From Argentina anserina (lineage: Eukaryota > Streptophyta > Magnoliopsida > Rosales > Rosaceae), in assembly GCF_933775445.1 (NCBI RefSeq), contig NW_026089495.1, positions 91,150 to 155,149 on the forward strand: a stretch of DNA of 64,000 bases, given 5' to 3'. Each line of letters opens with the position of its first letter. Positions within the stretch are counted from its first letter, which is position 1. Under the pieces are notes generated by a model that had not been told where the DNA came from, ran no database searches, and saw only the letters and a program-made list of their open reading frames with translations. This document shows positions 13,340 to 27,923 of this stretch, in pieces. Made by a program: the position numbers and the translations under genes.

Positions 13340-14822
13340 TCAAACGAGAATTGAAAAGATACACAATTGGAATAGTAAAGATACGCAAACGATGTAAAGA
13401 TACTCAGTTTGAAAGAAACACACTCCCACACTTGCAAAACTCTCAAATTCAATAGAAACTCGCATCAGAAATCCGTTCAGAAAGATACTCAAACGAGAAT
13501 TGAAAAGAGGCACAATTGGAATAGTAAAGATACGCAAACGATGTAAAGATACACAATTGGAATAGTAAAGAGATGCAAATAATGTAAAGATACTCAGTTT
13601 GAAAGAAACACACTCCCACACTTGCAAAACTCTCAAATGCAATAGAATCTCGCATCAGAAAGCCTTACAGAAAGATACTCAAACGAGAAATGAAAAGATA
13701 CACAATTGGAATAGTAAAGATACGCAAACGATGTAAAGATACTCAGTTTGAAAGAAACACACTCCCACACTTGCAAAACTCTCAAATTCAATAGAAACTC
13801 GCATCAGAAATCCGTTCAGAAAGATACTCAAACGAGAATTGAAAAGATACGCAATTGGAATAGTAAAGATACGCAAACGATGTAAAGATACACAATTGGA
13901 ATAGTAAAGATACGAAAAACGATGTAAAGATACTCAGTTTGAAGGAAACACACTCCCACACTTGCAAAACTCTCAAATGCAATAGAAACTCGCATCAGAA
14001 AGCCTTACAGAAAGATACTCAAACGAGAAATGAAAAGATACACAATTGGAATAGTAAAGATACGCAAACGATGTAAAGATACACAATTGGAATAGTAAAG
14101 ATACGCAAACGATGTAAAGATACTCAGTTTGAAAGAAACACACTCCCACACTTGCAAAACTCTCAAATTCAATAGAAACTCGCATCAGAAAGCCTTACAG
14201 AAAGATACTCAAACGAGAATTGAAAAGATACACAATTGGAATAGTAAAGATACGCAAACGATGTAAAGATACTCAGTTTGAAAGAAACACACTCCCACAC
14301 TTGCAAAACTCTCAAATTCAATAGAAACTCGCATCAGAAATCCGTTCAGAAAGATACTCAAACCAGAATTTAAAACATACACAATTAGAATAGTAAAGAT
14401 ACGCAAACGATATAAAGATACTCAGTTTGAAAAAAACATACTCCCACACTTGCAAAACTCTCAAATTCAATAGAAACTCGCATCAGATAGCCGTTCAGAA
14501 AGATACTCAAACCAGAATTGAAAAGATACACAATTGGAATAGTAAAGATACGCAAACGATGTAAAGATACTCAGTTTGAAAGAAACACACTCCCACACTT
14601 GCAAAACTCTCAAATGCAATAGAAACTCGCATCAGAAAGCCTTACAGAAAGATACTCAAACGAGAAATGAAAAGATACACAATTGGAATAGTAAAGATAC
14701 GCAAACGATGTAAAGATACACAATTGGAATAGTAAAGATACGCAAACGATGTAAAGATACTCAGTTTGAAAGAAACACACTCCCACACTTGCAAAACTCT
14801 CAAATTCAATAGAAACTCGCAT
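13340..14822 (+). repeat. Domain B block repeated at 16,120 (offset 2,780 bp)
   Basis: Landmarks at 13,340, 13,679, 13,788, 13,973, 14,209 and 14,610 all recur exactly 2,780 bp downstream. The block includes the AGAGGCAC L unit and the ACGAAAAACG 191-bp unit. Between the two copies lies a stretch of ordinary S and L units (about 14,830-16,110). Confidence 0.83.
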
Positions 14823-15839
14823 CAGAAAGCCTTACAGATAGATACTCAAACGAGAAATGAAAAGATACACAATTGGAATAGTAAAGATACGCAAACGATG
14901 TAAAGATACTCAGTTTGAAAGAAACACAATCCCACACTTGCAAAACTCTCAAATGCAATAGAAACTCGCATCAGAAAGCCTTACAGAAAGATACTCAAAC
15001 GAGAAATGAAAAGATACACAATTGGAATAGTAAAGATACGCAAACGATGTAAAGATACTCAGTTTGAAAAAAACACACTCCCACACTTGCAAAACTCTCA
15101 AATGCAATAGAAACTCGCATCAGAAAGCCTTACAGAAAGATACTAAAACGAGAAATGAAAAGATACACAATTGGAATAGTAAAGATACGCAAACGATGTA
15201 AAGATACTCAGTTTGAAAGAAACACACTCCCACACTTGCAAAACTCTCAAATTCAATAGAAACTCGCATCAGAAATCCGTTCAGAAAGATACTCAAACCA
15301 GAATTTAAAACATACACAATTGGAATAGTAAAGATACGCAAACGATATAAAGATACTCAGTTTGAAAGAAACACACTCCCACACTTGCAAAACTCTCAAA
15401 TGCAATAGAAACTCGCATCAGAAAGCCTTACAGAAAGATACTCAAACGAGAAATGAAAAGATACACAATTGGAATAGTAAAGATACGCAAACGATGTAAA
15501 GATACACAATTGGAATAGTAAAGGTACGCAAACGATGTAAAGATACTCAGTTTGAAAGAAACACACTCCCACACTTGCAAAACTCTCAAATTCAATAGAA
15601 ACTCGCATCAGAAATCCGTTCAGAAAGATACTCAAACCAGAATTTAAAACATACACAATTAGAATAGTAAAGATACGCAAACGATGTAAAGATACTCAGT
15701 TTGAAAGAAACACACTCCCACACTTGCAAAACTCTCAAATTCAATAGAAACTCGCATCAGATAGCCGTTCAGAAAGATACTCAAACCAGAATTGAAAAGA
15801 TACACAATTGGAATAGTAAAGATACGCAAACGATGTAAA

Positions 15840-16029
15840 GATACTCAGTTTGAAAGAAACACACTCCCACACTTGCAAAACTCTCAAATGCAATAGAAAC
15901 TCGCATCAGAAAGCCTTACAGAAAGATACTCAAACGAGAAATGAAAAGATACACAATTGGAATAGTAAAGATACGCAAACGATGTAAAGATACACAATTG
16001 GAATAGTAAAGATACGCAAACGATGTAAA
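15840..16029 (+). repeat. Representative long monomer (L, 190 bp)
   Basis: One full L unit. Its first 149 bp align with the S monomer, and the extra 41 bp are a second tandem copy of the terminal box, so 149 + 41 = 190 exactly. It carries the ATGCAATAG, AGAAAGCCTTACAG and CGAGAAATGAAAAG variants that are typical of L units. L units occur in all domains, alternating with S units in fixed orders that define the HORs. Confidence 0.95.
15948..16029 (+). repeat. Example pair of 41-bp boxes inside an L monomer
   Basis: Two adjacent 41-bp units lie at 15,948-15,988 and 15,989-16,029. Each has a 22-bp GATACACAATTGG part and a 19-bp GATACGCAAACGATG part. Box variants seen elsewhere are ACATAATTGG, ACACAATTAG, ACACAAATGG, ACACAATTCG, ACACAAACG and ACGCCAACG. 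They are useful for tracing which box was duplicated. The number of boxes per monomer is 1 (S), 2 (L), or 3, 4 or 6 in expanded units. Confidence 0.93.
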
Positions 16030-16220
16030 GATACTCAGTTTGAAAGAAACACACTCCCACACTTGCAAAACTCTCAAATTCAATAGAAACTCGCATCAGA
16101 AAGCCTTACAGAAAGATACTCAAACGAGAATTGAAAAGATACACAATTGGAATAGTAAAGATACGCAAACGATGTAAAGATACTCAGTTTGAAAGAAACA
16201 CACTCCCACACTTGCAAAAC

Positions 16221-17726
16221 TCTCAAATTCAATAGAAACTCGCATCAGAAATCCGTTCAGAAAGATACTCAAACGAGAATTGAAAAGCGGCACAATTGGA
16301 ATAGTAAAGATACGCAAACGATGTAAAGATACACAATTGGAATAGTAAAGAGACGCAAATAATGTAAAGATACTCAGTTTGAAAGAAACACACTCCCACA
16401 CTTGCAAAACTCTCAAATGCAATAGAATCTCGCATCAGAAAGCCTTACAGAAAGATACTCAAACGAGAAATGAAAAGATACACAATTGGAATAGTAAAGA
16501 TACGCAAACGATGTAAAGATACTCAGTTTGAAAGAAACACACTCCCACACTTGCAAAACTCTCAAATTCAATAGAAACTCGCATCAGAAATCCGTTCAGA
16601 AAGATACTCAAACGAGAATTGAAAAGATACACAATTGGAATAGTAAAGATACGCAAACGATGTAAAGATACACAATTGGAATAGTAAAGATACGAAAAAC
16701 GATGTAAAGATACTCAGTTTGAAGGAAACACACTCCCACACTTGCAAAACTCTCAAATGCAATAGAAACTCGCATCAGAAAGCCTTACAGAAAGATACTC
16801 AAACGAGAAATGAAAAGATACACAATTGGAATAGTAAAGATACGCAAACGATGTAAAGATACACAATTGGAATAGTAAAGATACGCAAACGATGTAAAGA
16901 TACTCAGTTTGAAAGAAACACACTCCCACACTTGCAAAACTCTCAAATTCAATAGAAACTCGCATCAGAAAGCCTTACAGAAAGATACTCAAACGAGAAT
17001 TGAAAAGATACACAATTGGAATAGTAAAGATACGCAAACGATGTAAAGATACTCAGTTTGAAAGAAACACACTCCCACACTTGCAAAACTCTCAAATTCA
17101 ATAGAAACTTGCATCAGAAATCCGTTCAGAAAGATACTCAAACCAGAATTTAAAACATACACAATTAGAATAGTAAAGATACGCAAACGATGTAAAGATA
17201 CTCAGTTTGAAAAAAACACACTCCCACACTTGCAAAACTCTCAAATTCAATAGAAACTCGCATCAGATAGCCGTTCAGGAAGATACTCAAACCAGAATTG
17301 AAAAGATACACAATTGGAATAGTAAAGATACGCAAACGATGTAAAGATACTCAGTTTGAAAGAAACACACTCCCACACTTGCAAAACTCTCAAATGCAAT
17401 AGAAACTCGCATCAGAAAGCCTTACAGAAAGATACTCAAACGAGAAATGAAAAGATACACAATTGGAATAGTAAAGATACGCAAACGATGTAAAGATACA
17501 CAATTGGAATAGTAAAGATACGCAAACGATGTAAAGATACTCAGTTTGAAAGAAACACACTCCCACACTTGCAAAACTCTCAAATTCAATAGAAACTCGC
17601 ATCAGAAAGCCTTACAGAAAGATACTCAAACGAGAATTGAAAAGATACACAATTGGAATAGTAAAGATACGCAAACGATGTAAAGATACTCAGTTTGAAA
17701 GAAACACACTCCCACACTTGCAAAAC
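16221..17726 (+). repeat. Nine-monomer HOR unit, 1,506 bp
   Basis: TCTCAA ruler positions give monomers of 190, 149, 191, 190, 149, 149, 149, 190 and 149 bp, which sum to 1,506. The next copy begins at 17,727 with the same first members, and landmarks at 15,884, 16,120, 16,459 and 16,568 recur 1,506 bp later. The 191-bp member carries the ACGAAAAACG gain. Confidence 0.88.
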
Positions 17727-20700
17727 TCTCAAATTCAATAGAAACTCGCATCAGAAATCCGTTCAGAAAGATACTCAAACGAGAATTGAAAAGAGGCACA
17801 ATTGGAATAGTAAAGATACGCAAACGATGTAAAGATACACAATTGGAATAGTAAAGAGACGCAAATAATGTAAAGATACTCAGTTTGAAAGAAACACACT
17901 CCCACACTTGCAAAACTCTCAAATGCAATAGAATCTCGCATCAGAAAGCCTTACAGAAAGATACTCAAACGAGAAATGAAAAGATACACAATTGGAATAG
18001 TAAAGATACGCAAACGATGTAAAGATACTCAGTTTGAAAGAAACACACTCCCACACTTACAAAACTCTCAAATTCAATAGAAACTCGCATCAGAAATCCG
18101 TTCAGAAAGATACTCAAACGAGAATTGAAAAGATACACAATTGGAATAGTAAAGATACGCAAACGATGTAAAGATACACAATTGGAATAGTAAAGATACG
18201 AAAAACGATGTAAAGATACTCAGTTTGAAGGAAACACACTCCCACACTTGCAAAACTCTCAAATGCAATAGAAACTCGCATCAGAAAGCCTTACAGAAAG
18301 ATACTCAAACGAGAAATGAAAAGATACACAATTGGAATAGTAAAGATACGCAAACGATGTAAAGATACTCAGTTTGAAAGAAACACACTCCCACACTTGC
18401 AAAACTCTCAAATTCAATAGAAACTCGCATCAGAAAGCCTTACAGAAAGATACTCAAACGAGAAATGAAAAGATACACAATTGGAATAGTAAAGATACGC
18501 AAACGATGTAAAGATACACAATTGGAATAGTAAAGATACGCAAACGATGTAAAGATACTCAGTTTGAAAGAAACACACTCCCACACTTGCAAAACTCTCA
18601 AATGCAATAGAAACTCGCAACAGAAAGCCTTACAGAAAGATACTCAAACGAGAAATGAAAAGATACACAATTGGAATAGTAAAGATACGCAAACGATGTA
18701 AAGATACTCAGTTTGAAAGAAACACACTCCCACACTTCAAAACTCTCAAATTCATTAGAAACTCGCATCAGATAGCCGTTTAGAAAGATACTCAAACCAG
18801 AATTGAAAAGATACACAATTGGAATAGTAAAGATACGCAAACGATGTAAAGATACTCAGTTTGAAAGAAACACACTCCCACACTTGCAAAACTCTCAAAT
18901 GCAATAGAAACTCGCATCAGAAAGCCTTACAGAAAGATACTCAAACGAGAAATGTAAAGATACACAATTGGAATAGTAAAGATACGCAAACGATGTAAAG
19001 ATACACAATTGGAATAGTAAAGATACGCAAACGATGTAAAGATACTCAGTTTGAAAGAAACGCACTCCCACACTTGCAAAACTCTCAAATGCAATAGAAA
19101 CTCGCATCAGAAAGCCTTACAGAAAGATACTCAAACGAGAAATGAAAAGATACACAATTGGAATAGTAAAGATACGCAAACGATGTAAAGATACACAATT
19201 GGAATAGTAAAGATACGCAAACGATGTAAAGATACTCAGTTTGAAAGAAACACACTCCCACACTTGCAAAACTCTCAAATTCATTAGAAACTCGCATCAG
19301 ATAGCCGTTCAGAAAGATACTCAAACCAGAATTGAAAAGATACACAATTGGAATAGTAAAGATACGCAAACGATGTAAAGATACACAATTGGAATAGTAA
19401 AGATACGCAAACGATGTAAAGATACTCAGTTTGAAAGAAATACACTCCCACACTTGCAAAACTCTCAAATTCAATAGAAACTCGCATCAGAAAGCGTTAC
19501 AGAAAGATACTCAAACGAGAAATGAAAAGATACACAATTGGAATAGTAAAGATACGCAAACGATGTAAAGATACTCAGTTTGAAAGAAACACAATCCCAC
19601 ACTTGCAAAACTCTCAAATTAAATAGAAACTCGCATCAGAAAGCCTTATAGAAAGATACTCAAACGAGAAATGAAAAGATACACAATTGGAATAGTAAAG
19701 ATACGCAAACGATGTAAAGATACTCAGTTTGATAGAAACACACTCCCACACTTGCAAAACTCTCAAATACAATAGAAACTCGCATCAGAAGCCTTACAGA
19801 AAGATACTCAAACGAGAAATGAAAAAATACACAATTGGAATAGTAAAGATACGAAAACTATGTAAAGATACTCAGTTTGAAAGAAACACACTCCCACACT
19901 TGCAAAACTCTCAAATACAATAGAAACTCGCATCAGAAGCCTTACAGAAAGATACTCAAACGAGAAATGTAAAGGTACACAATTGGAATAGTAAAGATAC
20001 GCAAACGATGTAAAGATACTCAGTTTGAAAGAAACACACACCCACAGTTGCAAAACTCTCAAATTCAATAGAAACTCGCATCAGAAAGCGTTACAGAAAG
20101 ATACTCAAACGAGAAATGAAAAGATACACAATTGGAATAGTAAAGATACGCAAACGATGTAAAGATACACAATTGGAATAGTAAAGATACGCAAACGATG
20201 TAAAGATACTCAGTTTGAAAGAAACACACTCCCACAGTTGCAAAACTCTCAAATGCAATAGAAACTCACATCAGATAGCCTTACAGAAAGATACTCAAAC
20301 GAGAAATGAAAAGTTATAAAATTGGAATAGTAAATATACGCAAACGATGTAAAGATACACAATTAGAATAGTAAAGATACGCAAAGGATGTAAAGATACT
20401 CAGTTTGAAAGAAACACAGTCCCACACTTGCAAAACTCTCAAATGCAATAGAAACTCGCATCAGAAAGCCTTACAGAAAGATACTCAAACGAGAAATGAA
20501 AAGATACACAATTGGAATAGTAAAGATACGCAAACGATGTAAAGATACACAATTGGAATAGTAAAGATACGCCAACGATGTAAAGGTACTCAGTTTGAAA
20601 GAAACACACTCCCACACTTGCAAAACTCTCAAATTCAATAGAAACTCGCATCAGAAATCCTTACAGAAAGATACTCAAACGAGAAATGAAAAGATACACA

Positions 20701-21800
20701 ATTGGAATAGTAAAGATACGCAAACGATGTAAAGATACACAATTGGAATAGTAAAGATACGCCAACGATGTAAAGATACTCAGTTTGAAAGAAACACACT
20801 CCCACACTTGCAAAACTCTCAAATGCAATAGAAACTCGCATCAGAAAGCCTTACAGAAAGATACTCAAACGAGAAATGAAAATATACACAATTGGAATAG
20901 TAATGATACGCAAACGATGTAAAGATACTCAGTTTGAAACAAACACACTCCCACACTTGCAAAACTCTCAAATTCAATAGAAACTCGCATCAGAAAGCCT
21001 TACAGAAAGATACTAAAACGAGAATTGAAAAGATACACAATTGGAATAGTAAAGATACGCAAACGATGTAAAGATACTCAGTTTGAAAGAAACACACTCC
21101 CACACTTGCAAAACTCTCAAATTCAATAGAAACTCGCATTAGAAAGCCTTACAGAAAGATACTCAAACCAGAATTGAAAACATACACAATTGGAATTGTA
21201 AAGATACGCAAACGATGTAAAGATACACAATTGGAATAGTAAAGATACGAAAACGATGTAAAGATACTCAGTTTGAAAGAAACACACTCCCACACTTGCA
21301 AAACTCTCAAATTCAACAGAAACTCGCATCAGAAAGCCTTGTAGAAAGATACTCAAACGAGAATTGAAAAGATACGCAATTGGAATAGTAAAGATACGCA
21401 AACGATGTAAAGATACTCAGTTTGAAAGAAACACACTCCCACACTTGCAAAACTCTCAAATGCAATAGAAACTCGCAACAGAAAGCCTTACAGAAAGATA
21501 CTCAAACGAGAAATGAAAAGATACACAATTGGAATAGTAAAGATACGCAAACGATGTAAAGATACTCAGTTTGAAAGAAACACACTCCCACACTTACAAA
21601 ACTCTCAAATTCAATAGAAACTCGCATCAGAAATCCGTTCAGAAAGATACTCAAACGAGAATTGAAAAGATACACAATTGGAATAGTAAAGATACGCAAA
21701 CGATGTAAAGATACTCAGTTTGAAAGAAACACACTCCCACACTTACAAAACTCTCAAATTCAATAGAAACTCGCATCAGAAATCCGTTCAGAAAGATACT
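17627..21800 (+). repeat. 4,174-bp period, copy 1
   Basis: Fourteen independent landmarks between 17,626 and 21,123 recur 4,174 bp downstream with no change of offset, so the two copies carry no net indel over about 3.8 kb. The copy includes rare variants such as the CACTTCAAAACTC deletion (18,737/22,910) and AAGTTATAAAATTGG (20,312/24,486). The last part of the period, about 21,450-21,800, is not matched in copy 2. Confidence 0.87.
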
Positions 21801-24800
21801 CAAACGAGAATTGAAAAGATACACAATTGGAATAGTAAAGATACGCAAACGATGTAAAGATACTCAGTTTGAAAGAAACACACTCCCACACTTGCAAAAC
21901 TCTCAAATTCAATAGAAACTCGCATCAGAAATCCGTTCAGAAAGATACTCAAACGAGAATTGAAAAGAGGCACAATTGGAATAGTAAAGATACGCAAACG
22001 ATGTAAAGATACACAATTGGAATAGTAAAGAGACGCAAATAATGTAAAGATACTCAGTTTGAAAGAAACACACTCCCACACTTGCAAAACTCTCAAATGC
22101 AATAGAATCTCGCATCAGAAAGCCTTACAGAAAGATACTCAAACGAGAAATGAAAAGATACACAATTGGAATAGTAAAGATACGCAAACGATGTAAAGAT
22201 ACTCAGTTTGAAAGAAACACACTCCCACACTTACAAAACTCTCAAATTCAATAGAAACTCGCATCAGAAATCCGTTCAGAAAGATACTCAAACGAGAATT
22301 GAAAAGATACACAATTGGAATAGTAAAGATACGCAAACGATGTAAAGATACACAATTGGAATAGTAAAGATACGAAAAACGATGTAAAGATACTCAGTTT
22401 GAAGGAAACACACTCCCACACTTGCAAAACTCTCAAATGCAATAGAAACTCGCATCAGAAAGCCTTACAGAAAGATACTCAAACGAGAAATGAAAAGATA
22501 CACAATTGGAATAGTAAAGATACGCAAACGATGTAAAGATACTCAGTTTGAAAGAAACACACTCCCACACTTGCAAAACTCTCAAATTCAATAGAAACTC
22601 GCATCAGAAAGCCTTACAGAAAGATACTCAAACGAGAAATGAAAAGATACACAATTGGAATAGTAAAGATACGCAAACGATGTAAAGATACACAATTGGA
22701 ATAGTAAAGATACGCAAACGATGTAAAGATACTCAGTTTGAAAGAAACACACTCCCACACTTGCAAAACTCTCAAATGCAATAGAAACTTGCAACAGAAA
22801 GCCTTACAGAAAGATACTCAAACGAGAAATGAAAAGATACACAATTGGAATAGTAAAGATACGCAAACGATGTAAAGATACTCAGTTTGAAAGAAACACA
22901 CTCGCACACTTCAAAACTCTCAAATTCATTAGAAACTCGCATCAGATAGCCGTTCAGAAAGATACTCAAACCAGAATTGAAAAGATACACAATTGGAATA
23001 GTAAAGATACGCAAACGATGTAAAGATACTCAGTTTGAAAGAAACACACTCCCACACTTGCAAAACTCTCAAATGCAATAGAAACTCGCATCAGAAAGCC
23101 TTACAGAAAGATACTCAAACGAGAAATGAAAAGATACACAATTGGAATAGTAAAGATACGCAAACGATGTAAAGATACACAATTGGAATAGTAAAGATAC
23201 GCAAACGATGTAAAGATACTCAGTTTGAAAGAAACGCACTCCCACACTTGCAAAACTCTCAAATGCAATAGAAACTCGCATCAGAAAGCCTTACAGAAAG
23301 ATACTCAAACGAGAATTGAAAAGATACACAATTGGAATAGTAAAGATACGCAAACGATGTAAAGATACACAATTGGAATAGTAAAGATACGCAAACGATG
23401 TAAAGATACTCAGTTTGAAAGAAACACACTCCCACACTTGCAAAACTCTCAAATTCATTAGAAACTCGCATCAGATAGCCGTTCAGAAAGATACTCAAAC
23501 CAGAATTGAAAAGATACACAATTGGAATAGTAAAGATACGCAAACGATGTAAAGATACACAATTGGAATAGTAAAGATACGCAAACGATGTAAAGATACT
23601 CAGTTTGAAAGAAATACACTCCCACACTTGCAAAACTCTCAAATTCAATAGAAACTCGCATCAGAAAGCGTTACAGAAAGATACTCAAACGAGAAATGAA
23701 AAGATACACAATTGGAATAGTAAAGATACGCAAACGATGTAAAGATACTCAGTTTGAAAGAAACACACTCCCACACTTGCAAAACTCTCAAATTAAATAG
23801 AAACTCGCATCAGAAAGCCTTATAGAAAGATACTCAAACGAGAAATGAAAAGATACACAATTGGAATAGTAAAGATACGCAAACGATGTAAAGATACTCA
23901 GTTTGATAGAAACACACTCCCACACTTGCAAAACTCTCAAATACAATAGAAACTCGCATCAGAAGCCTTACAGAAAGATACTCAAACGAGAAATGAAAAA
24001 ATACACAATTGGAATAGTAAAGATACGAAAACTATGTAAAGATACTCAGTTTGAAAGAAACACACTCCCACACTTGCAAAACTCTCAAATACAATAGAAA
24101 CTCGCATCAGAAGCCTTACAGAAAGATACTCAAACGAGAAATGTAAAGGTACACAATTGGAATAGTAAAGATACGCAAACGATATAAAGATACTCAGTTT
24201 GAAAGAAACACACACCCACAGTTGCAAAACTCTCAAATTCAATAGAAACTCGCATCAGAAAGCGTTACAGAAAGATACTCAAACGAGAAATGAAAAGATA
24301 CACAATTGGAATAGTAAAGATACGCAAACGATGTAAAGATACACAATTGGAATAGTAAAGATACGCAAACGATGTAAAGATACTCAGTTTGAAAGAAACA
24401 CACTCCCACAGTTGCAAAACTCTCAAATGCAATAGAAACTCACATCAGATAGCCTTACAGAAAGATACTCAAACGAGAAATGAAAAGTTATAAAATTGGA
24501 ATAGTAAATATACGCAAACGATGTAAAGATACACAATTAGAATAGTAAAGATACGCAAACGATGTAAAGATACTCAGTTTGAAAGAAACACAGTCCCACA
24601 CTTGCAAAACTCTCAAATGCAATAGAAACTCGCATCAGAAAGCCTTACAGAAAGATACTCAAACGAGAAATGAAAAGATACACAATTGGAATAGTAAAGA
24701 TACGCAAACGATGTAAAGATACACAATTCGAATAGTAAAGATACGCCAACGATGTAAAGGTACTCAGTTTGAAAGAAACACACTCCCACACTTGCAAAAC

Positions 24801-25630
24801 TCTCAAATTCAATAGAAACTCGCATCAGAAATCCTTACAGAAAGATACTCAAACGAGAAATGAAAAGATACACAATTGGAATAGTAAAGATACGCAAACG
24901 ATGTAAAGATACACAATTGGAATAGTAAAGATACGCCAACGATGTAAAGATACTCAGTTTGAAAGAAACACACTCCCACACTTGCAAAACTCTCAAATGC
25001 AATAGAAACTCGCATCAGAAAGCCTTACAGAAAGATACTCAAACGAGAAATGAAAATATACACAATTGGAATAGTAATGATACGCAAACAATGTAAAGAT
25101 ACTCAGTTTGAAACAAACACACTCCCACACTTGCAAAACTCTCAAATTCAATAGAAACTCGCATCAGAAAGCCTTACAGAAAGATACTAAAACGAGAATT
25201 GAAAAGATACACAATTGGAATAGTAAAGATACGCAAACGATGTAAAGATACTCAGTTTGAAAGAAACACACTCCCACACTTGCAAAACTCTCAAATTCAA
25301 TAGAAACTCGCATTAGAAAGCCTTACAGAAAGATACTCAAACCAGAATTGAAAACATACACAATTGGAATAGTAAAGATACGCAAACGATGTAAAGATAC
25401 ACAATTGGAATAGTAAAGATACGAAAACGATGTAAAGATACTCAGTTTGAAAGAAACACACTCCCACACTTGCAAAACTCTCAAATTCAATAGAAACTCG
25501 CATCAGAAAGCCTTGTAGAAAGATACTCAAACGAGAATTGAAAAGATACGCAATTGGAATAGTAAAGATACGCAAACGATGTAAAGATACTCAGTTTGAA
25601 AGAAACACACTCCCACACTTGCAAAACTCT
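21801..25630 (+). repeat. 4,174-bp period, copy 2 (incomplete)
   Basis: Collinear with copy 1 up to about 25,630. Differences are single bases, for example CTCCCACAC against CTCGCACAC near 22,902, and AATTGGAATAG (20,740 region) against AATTCGAATAG near 24,728. After 25,630 the sequence switches to domain C type monomers. Confidence 0.85.
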
Positions 25631-26280
25631 CAAATTCAATAGAAACTCGCATTAGATAGCCTTACAGAAAGATACTCAAACGAGAAATGAAAAGATACAA
25701 AATTGGAATAGTAAATATACGCAAACGATGTAAAGATACACAATTAGAATAGTAAAGATACGCCAACGATGTAAAGATACTCAGTTTGAAAGAAACACAC
25801 TCCCACACTTGTAAAACTCTCAAATACAATAGAAACCCGCGTCAGAAGCCTTACAGAAAGATACTCAAACGAGAAATGAAAAGATTCACAATTGGAATAG
25901 TAAAGATACGCAAACGATGTAAAGATACTCAGTTTGAAAGAAACACACTCCCACACTTGCAAAACTCTCAAATACAATAGAAACTCGCATCAGAAGCCTT
26001 ACAGAAAGATACTCAAACGAGAAATGAAAAGATACACAATTGGAATAGTAAAGATACGCAAACGATGTAAAGATACACAATTGGAATAGTAAAGATACGC
26101 AAACGATGTAAAGATACTCAGTGTGAAAGAAACACACTCCCACACGTGCAAAACTCTCAAATACAATAGAAACTCGCATCAGATAGCCTTACAGAAAGAT
26201 ACTCAAACGAGAAATGAAAAGGTACACAATTGGAATAGTAAAGATACGCAAACGATGTAAAGATACTCAGTTTGAAAGAA

Positions 26281-27900
26281 ATACACTCCCACACTTGCAA
26301 AACTCTCAAATTCAATAGAAACTCGCATCAGAAAGCGTTACAGAAAGATACTCAAACGAGAAATGAAAAGATACACAATTGGAATAGTAAAGATACGCAA
26401 ACGATGTAAAGATACTCAGTTTGAAAGAAACACACTCCCACACTTGCAAAACTCTCAAATTAAATAGAAACTCGCATCAGAAAGCCTTACAGAATGATAC
26501 TCAAACGAGAAATGAAAAGATACACAATTGGAATAGTAAAGATACGCAAACGATGTAAAGATACTCAGTTTGATAGAAACACACTCCCACACTTGCAAAA
26601 CTCTCAAATACAATAGAAACTCGCATCAGAAGCCTTACAGAAAGATACTCAAACGAGAAATGAAAAAATACACAATTGGAATAGTAAAGATACGAAAACT
26701 ATGTAAAGATTCTCAGTTTGAAGGAAACACACTCCCACACTTGCAAAACTCTCAAATACAATAGAAACTCGCATCAGAAGCCTTACAGAAAGATACTCAA
26801 ACGAGAAATGTAAAGGTACACAATTGGAATAGTAAAGATACGCAAACGATGTAAAGATACTCAGTTTGAAAGAAACACACACCCACAGTTGCAAAACTCT
26901 CAAATTCAATAGAGACTCGCATCAGAAAGCGTTACAGAAAGATACTCAAACGAGAAATGAAAAGATACACAATTGGAATAGTAAAGATACGCAAACGATG
27001 TAAAGATACACAATTGGAATAGTAAAGATACGCAAACGATGTAAAGATACTCAGTTTGAAAGAAACACACTCCCACACTTGCAAAACTCTCAAATGCAAT
27101 AGAAACTCACATCAGATAGCCTTACAGAAAGATACTCAAACGAGAAATGAAAAGTTATAAAATTGGAATAGTAAATATACGCAAACGATGTAAAGATACA
27201 CAATTAGAATCGTAAAGATACGCAAACGATGTAAAGATACTCAGTTTTAAAGAAACACAGTCCCACACTTGCAAAACTCTCAAATGCAATAAAAACTCGC
27301 ATCAAAAAGCCTTACAGAAAGATACTCAAACGAGAAATGAAAAGATACACAATTGGAATAGTAAAGATACGCAAACGATGTAAAGATACACAATTCGAAT
27401 AGTAAAGATACGCCAACGATGTAAAGGTACTCAGTTTGAAAGAAACACACTCCCACACTTGCAAAACTCTCAAATTCAATAGAAACTCGCATCAGAAATC
27501 CTTACAGAAAGATACTCAAACGAGAAATGAAAAGATACACAATTGGAATAGTAAAGATACGCAAACGATGTAAAGATACACAATTGGAATAGTAAAGATA
27601 CGCCAACGATGTAAAGATACTCAGTTTGAAAGAAACACACTCCCACACTTGCAAAACTCTCAAATGCAATAGAAACTCGCATCAGAAAGCCTTACAGAAA
27701 GATACTCAAACGAGAAATGAAAAGATACACAATTGGAATAGTAATGATACGCAAACAATGTAAAGATACTCAGTTTGAAACAAACACACTCCCACACTTG
27801 CAAAACTCTCAAATTCAATAGAAACTCGCATCAGAAAGCCTTACAGAAAGATACTAAAACGAGAATTGAAAAGATACACAATTGGAATAGTAAAGATACG
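26281..27900 (+). repeat. Copy of 23,614-25,233 (offset 2,667 bp)
   Basis: The GAAATACACTCC variant at 23,614 recurs at 26,281, and landmarks at 23,903, 24,613 and 24,809 recur at 26,570, 27,280 and 27,476. This carries domain B sequence into domain C, so the border between the two domains is a duplication border. Confidence 0.82.
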
Positions 27901-27923
27901 CAAACGATGTAAAGATACTCAGT

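Larger units (their letters stand above)
12561..25630 (+). repeat. Satellite domain B (mixed S and L monomers)
   Basis: S and L monomers mostly of full 149/190-bp length. Marker variants are AAAAGAGGCAC or AAAAGCGGCAC with AGACGCAAATAATG (near 13,507, 16,287, 17,793 and 21,967), ACGAAAAACG (a one-base gain giving a 191-bp L) and CACTTCAAAACTC (a two-base loss near 18,737 and 22,910). The AGAGGCAC markers sit 2,780, 1,506 and 4,174 bp apart, and each distance is an HOR offset supported by other landmarks. Confidence 0.85.
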
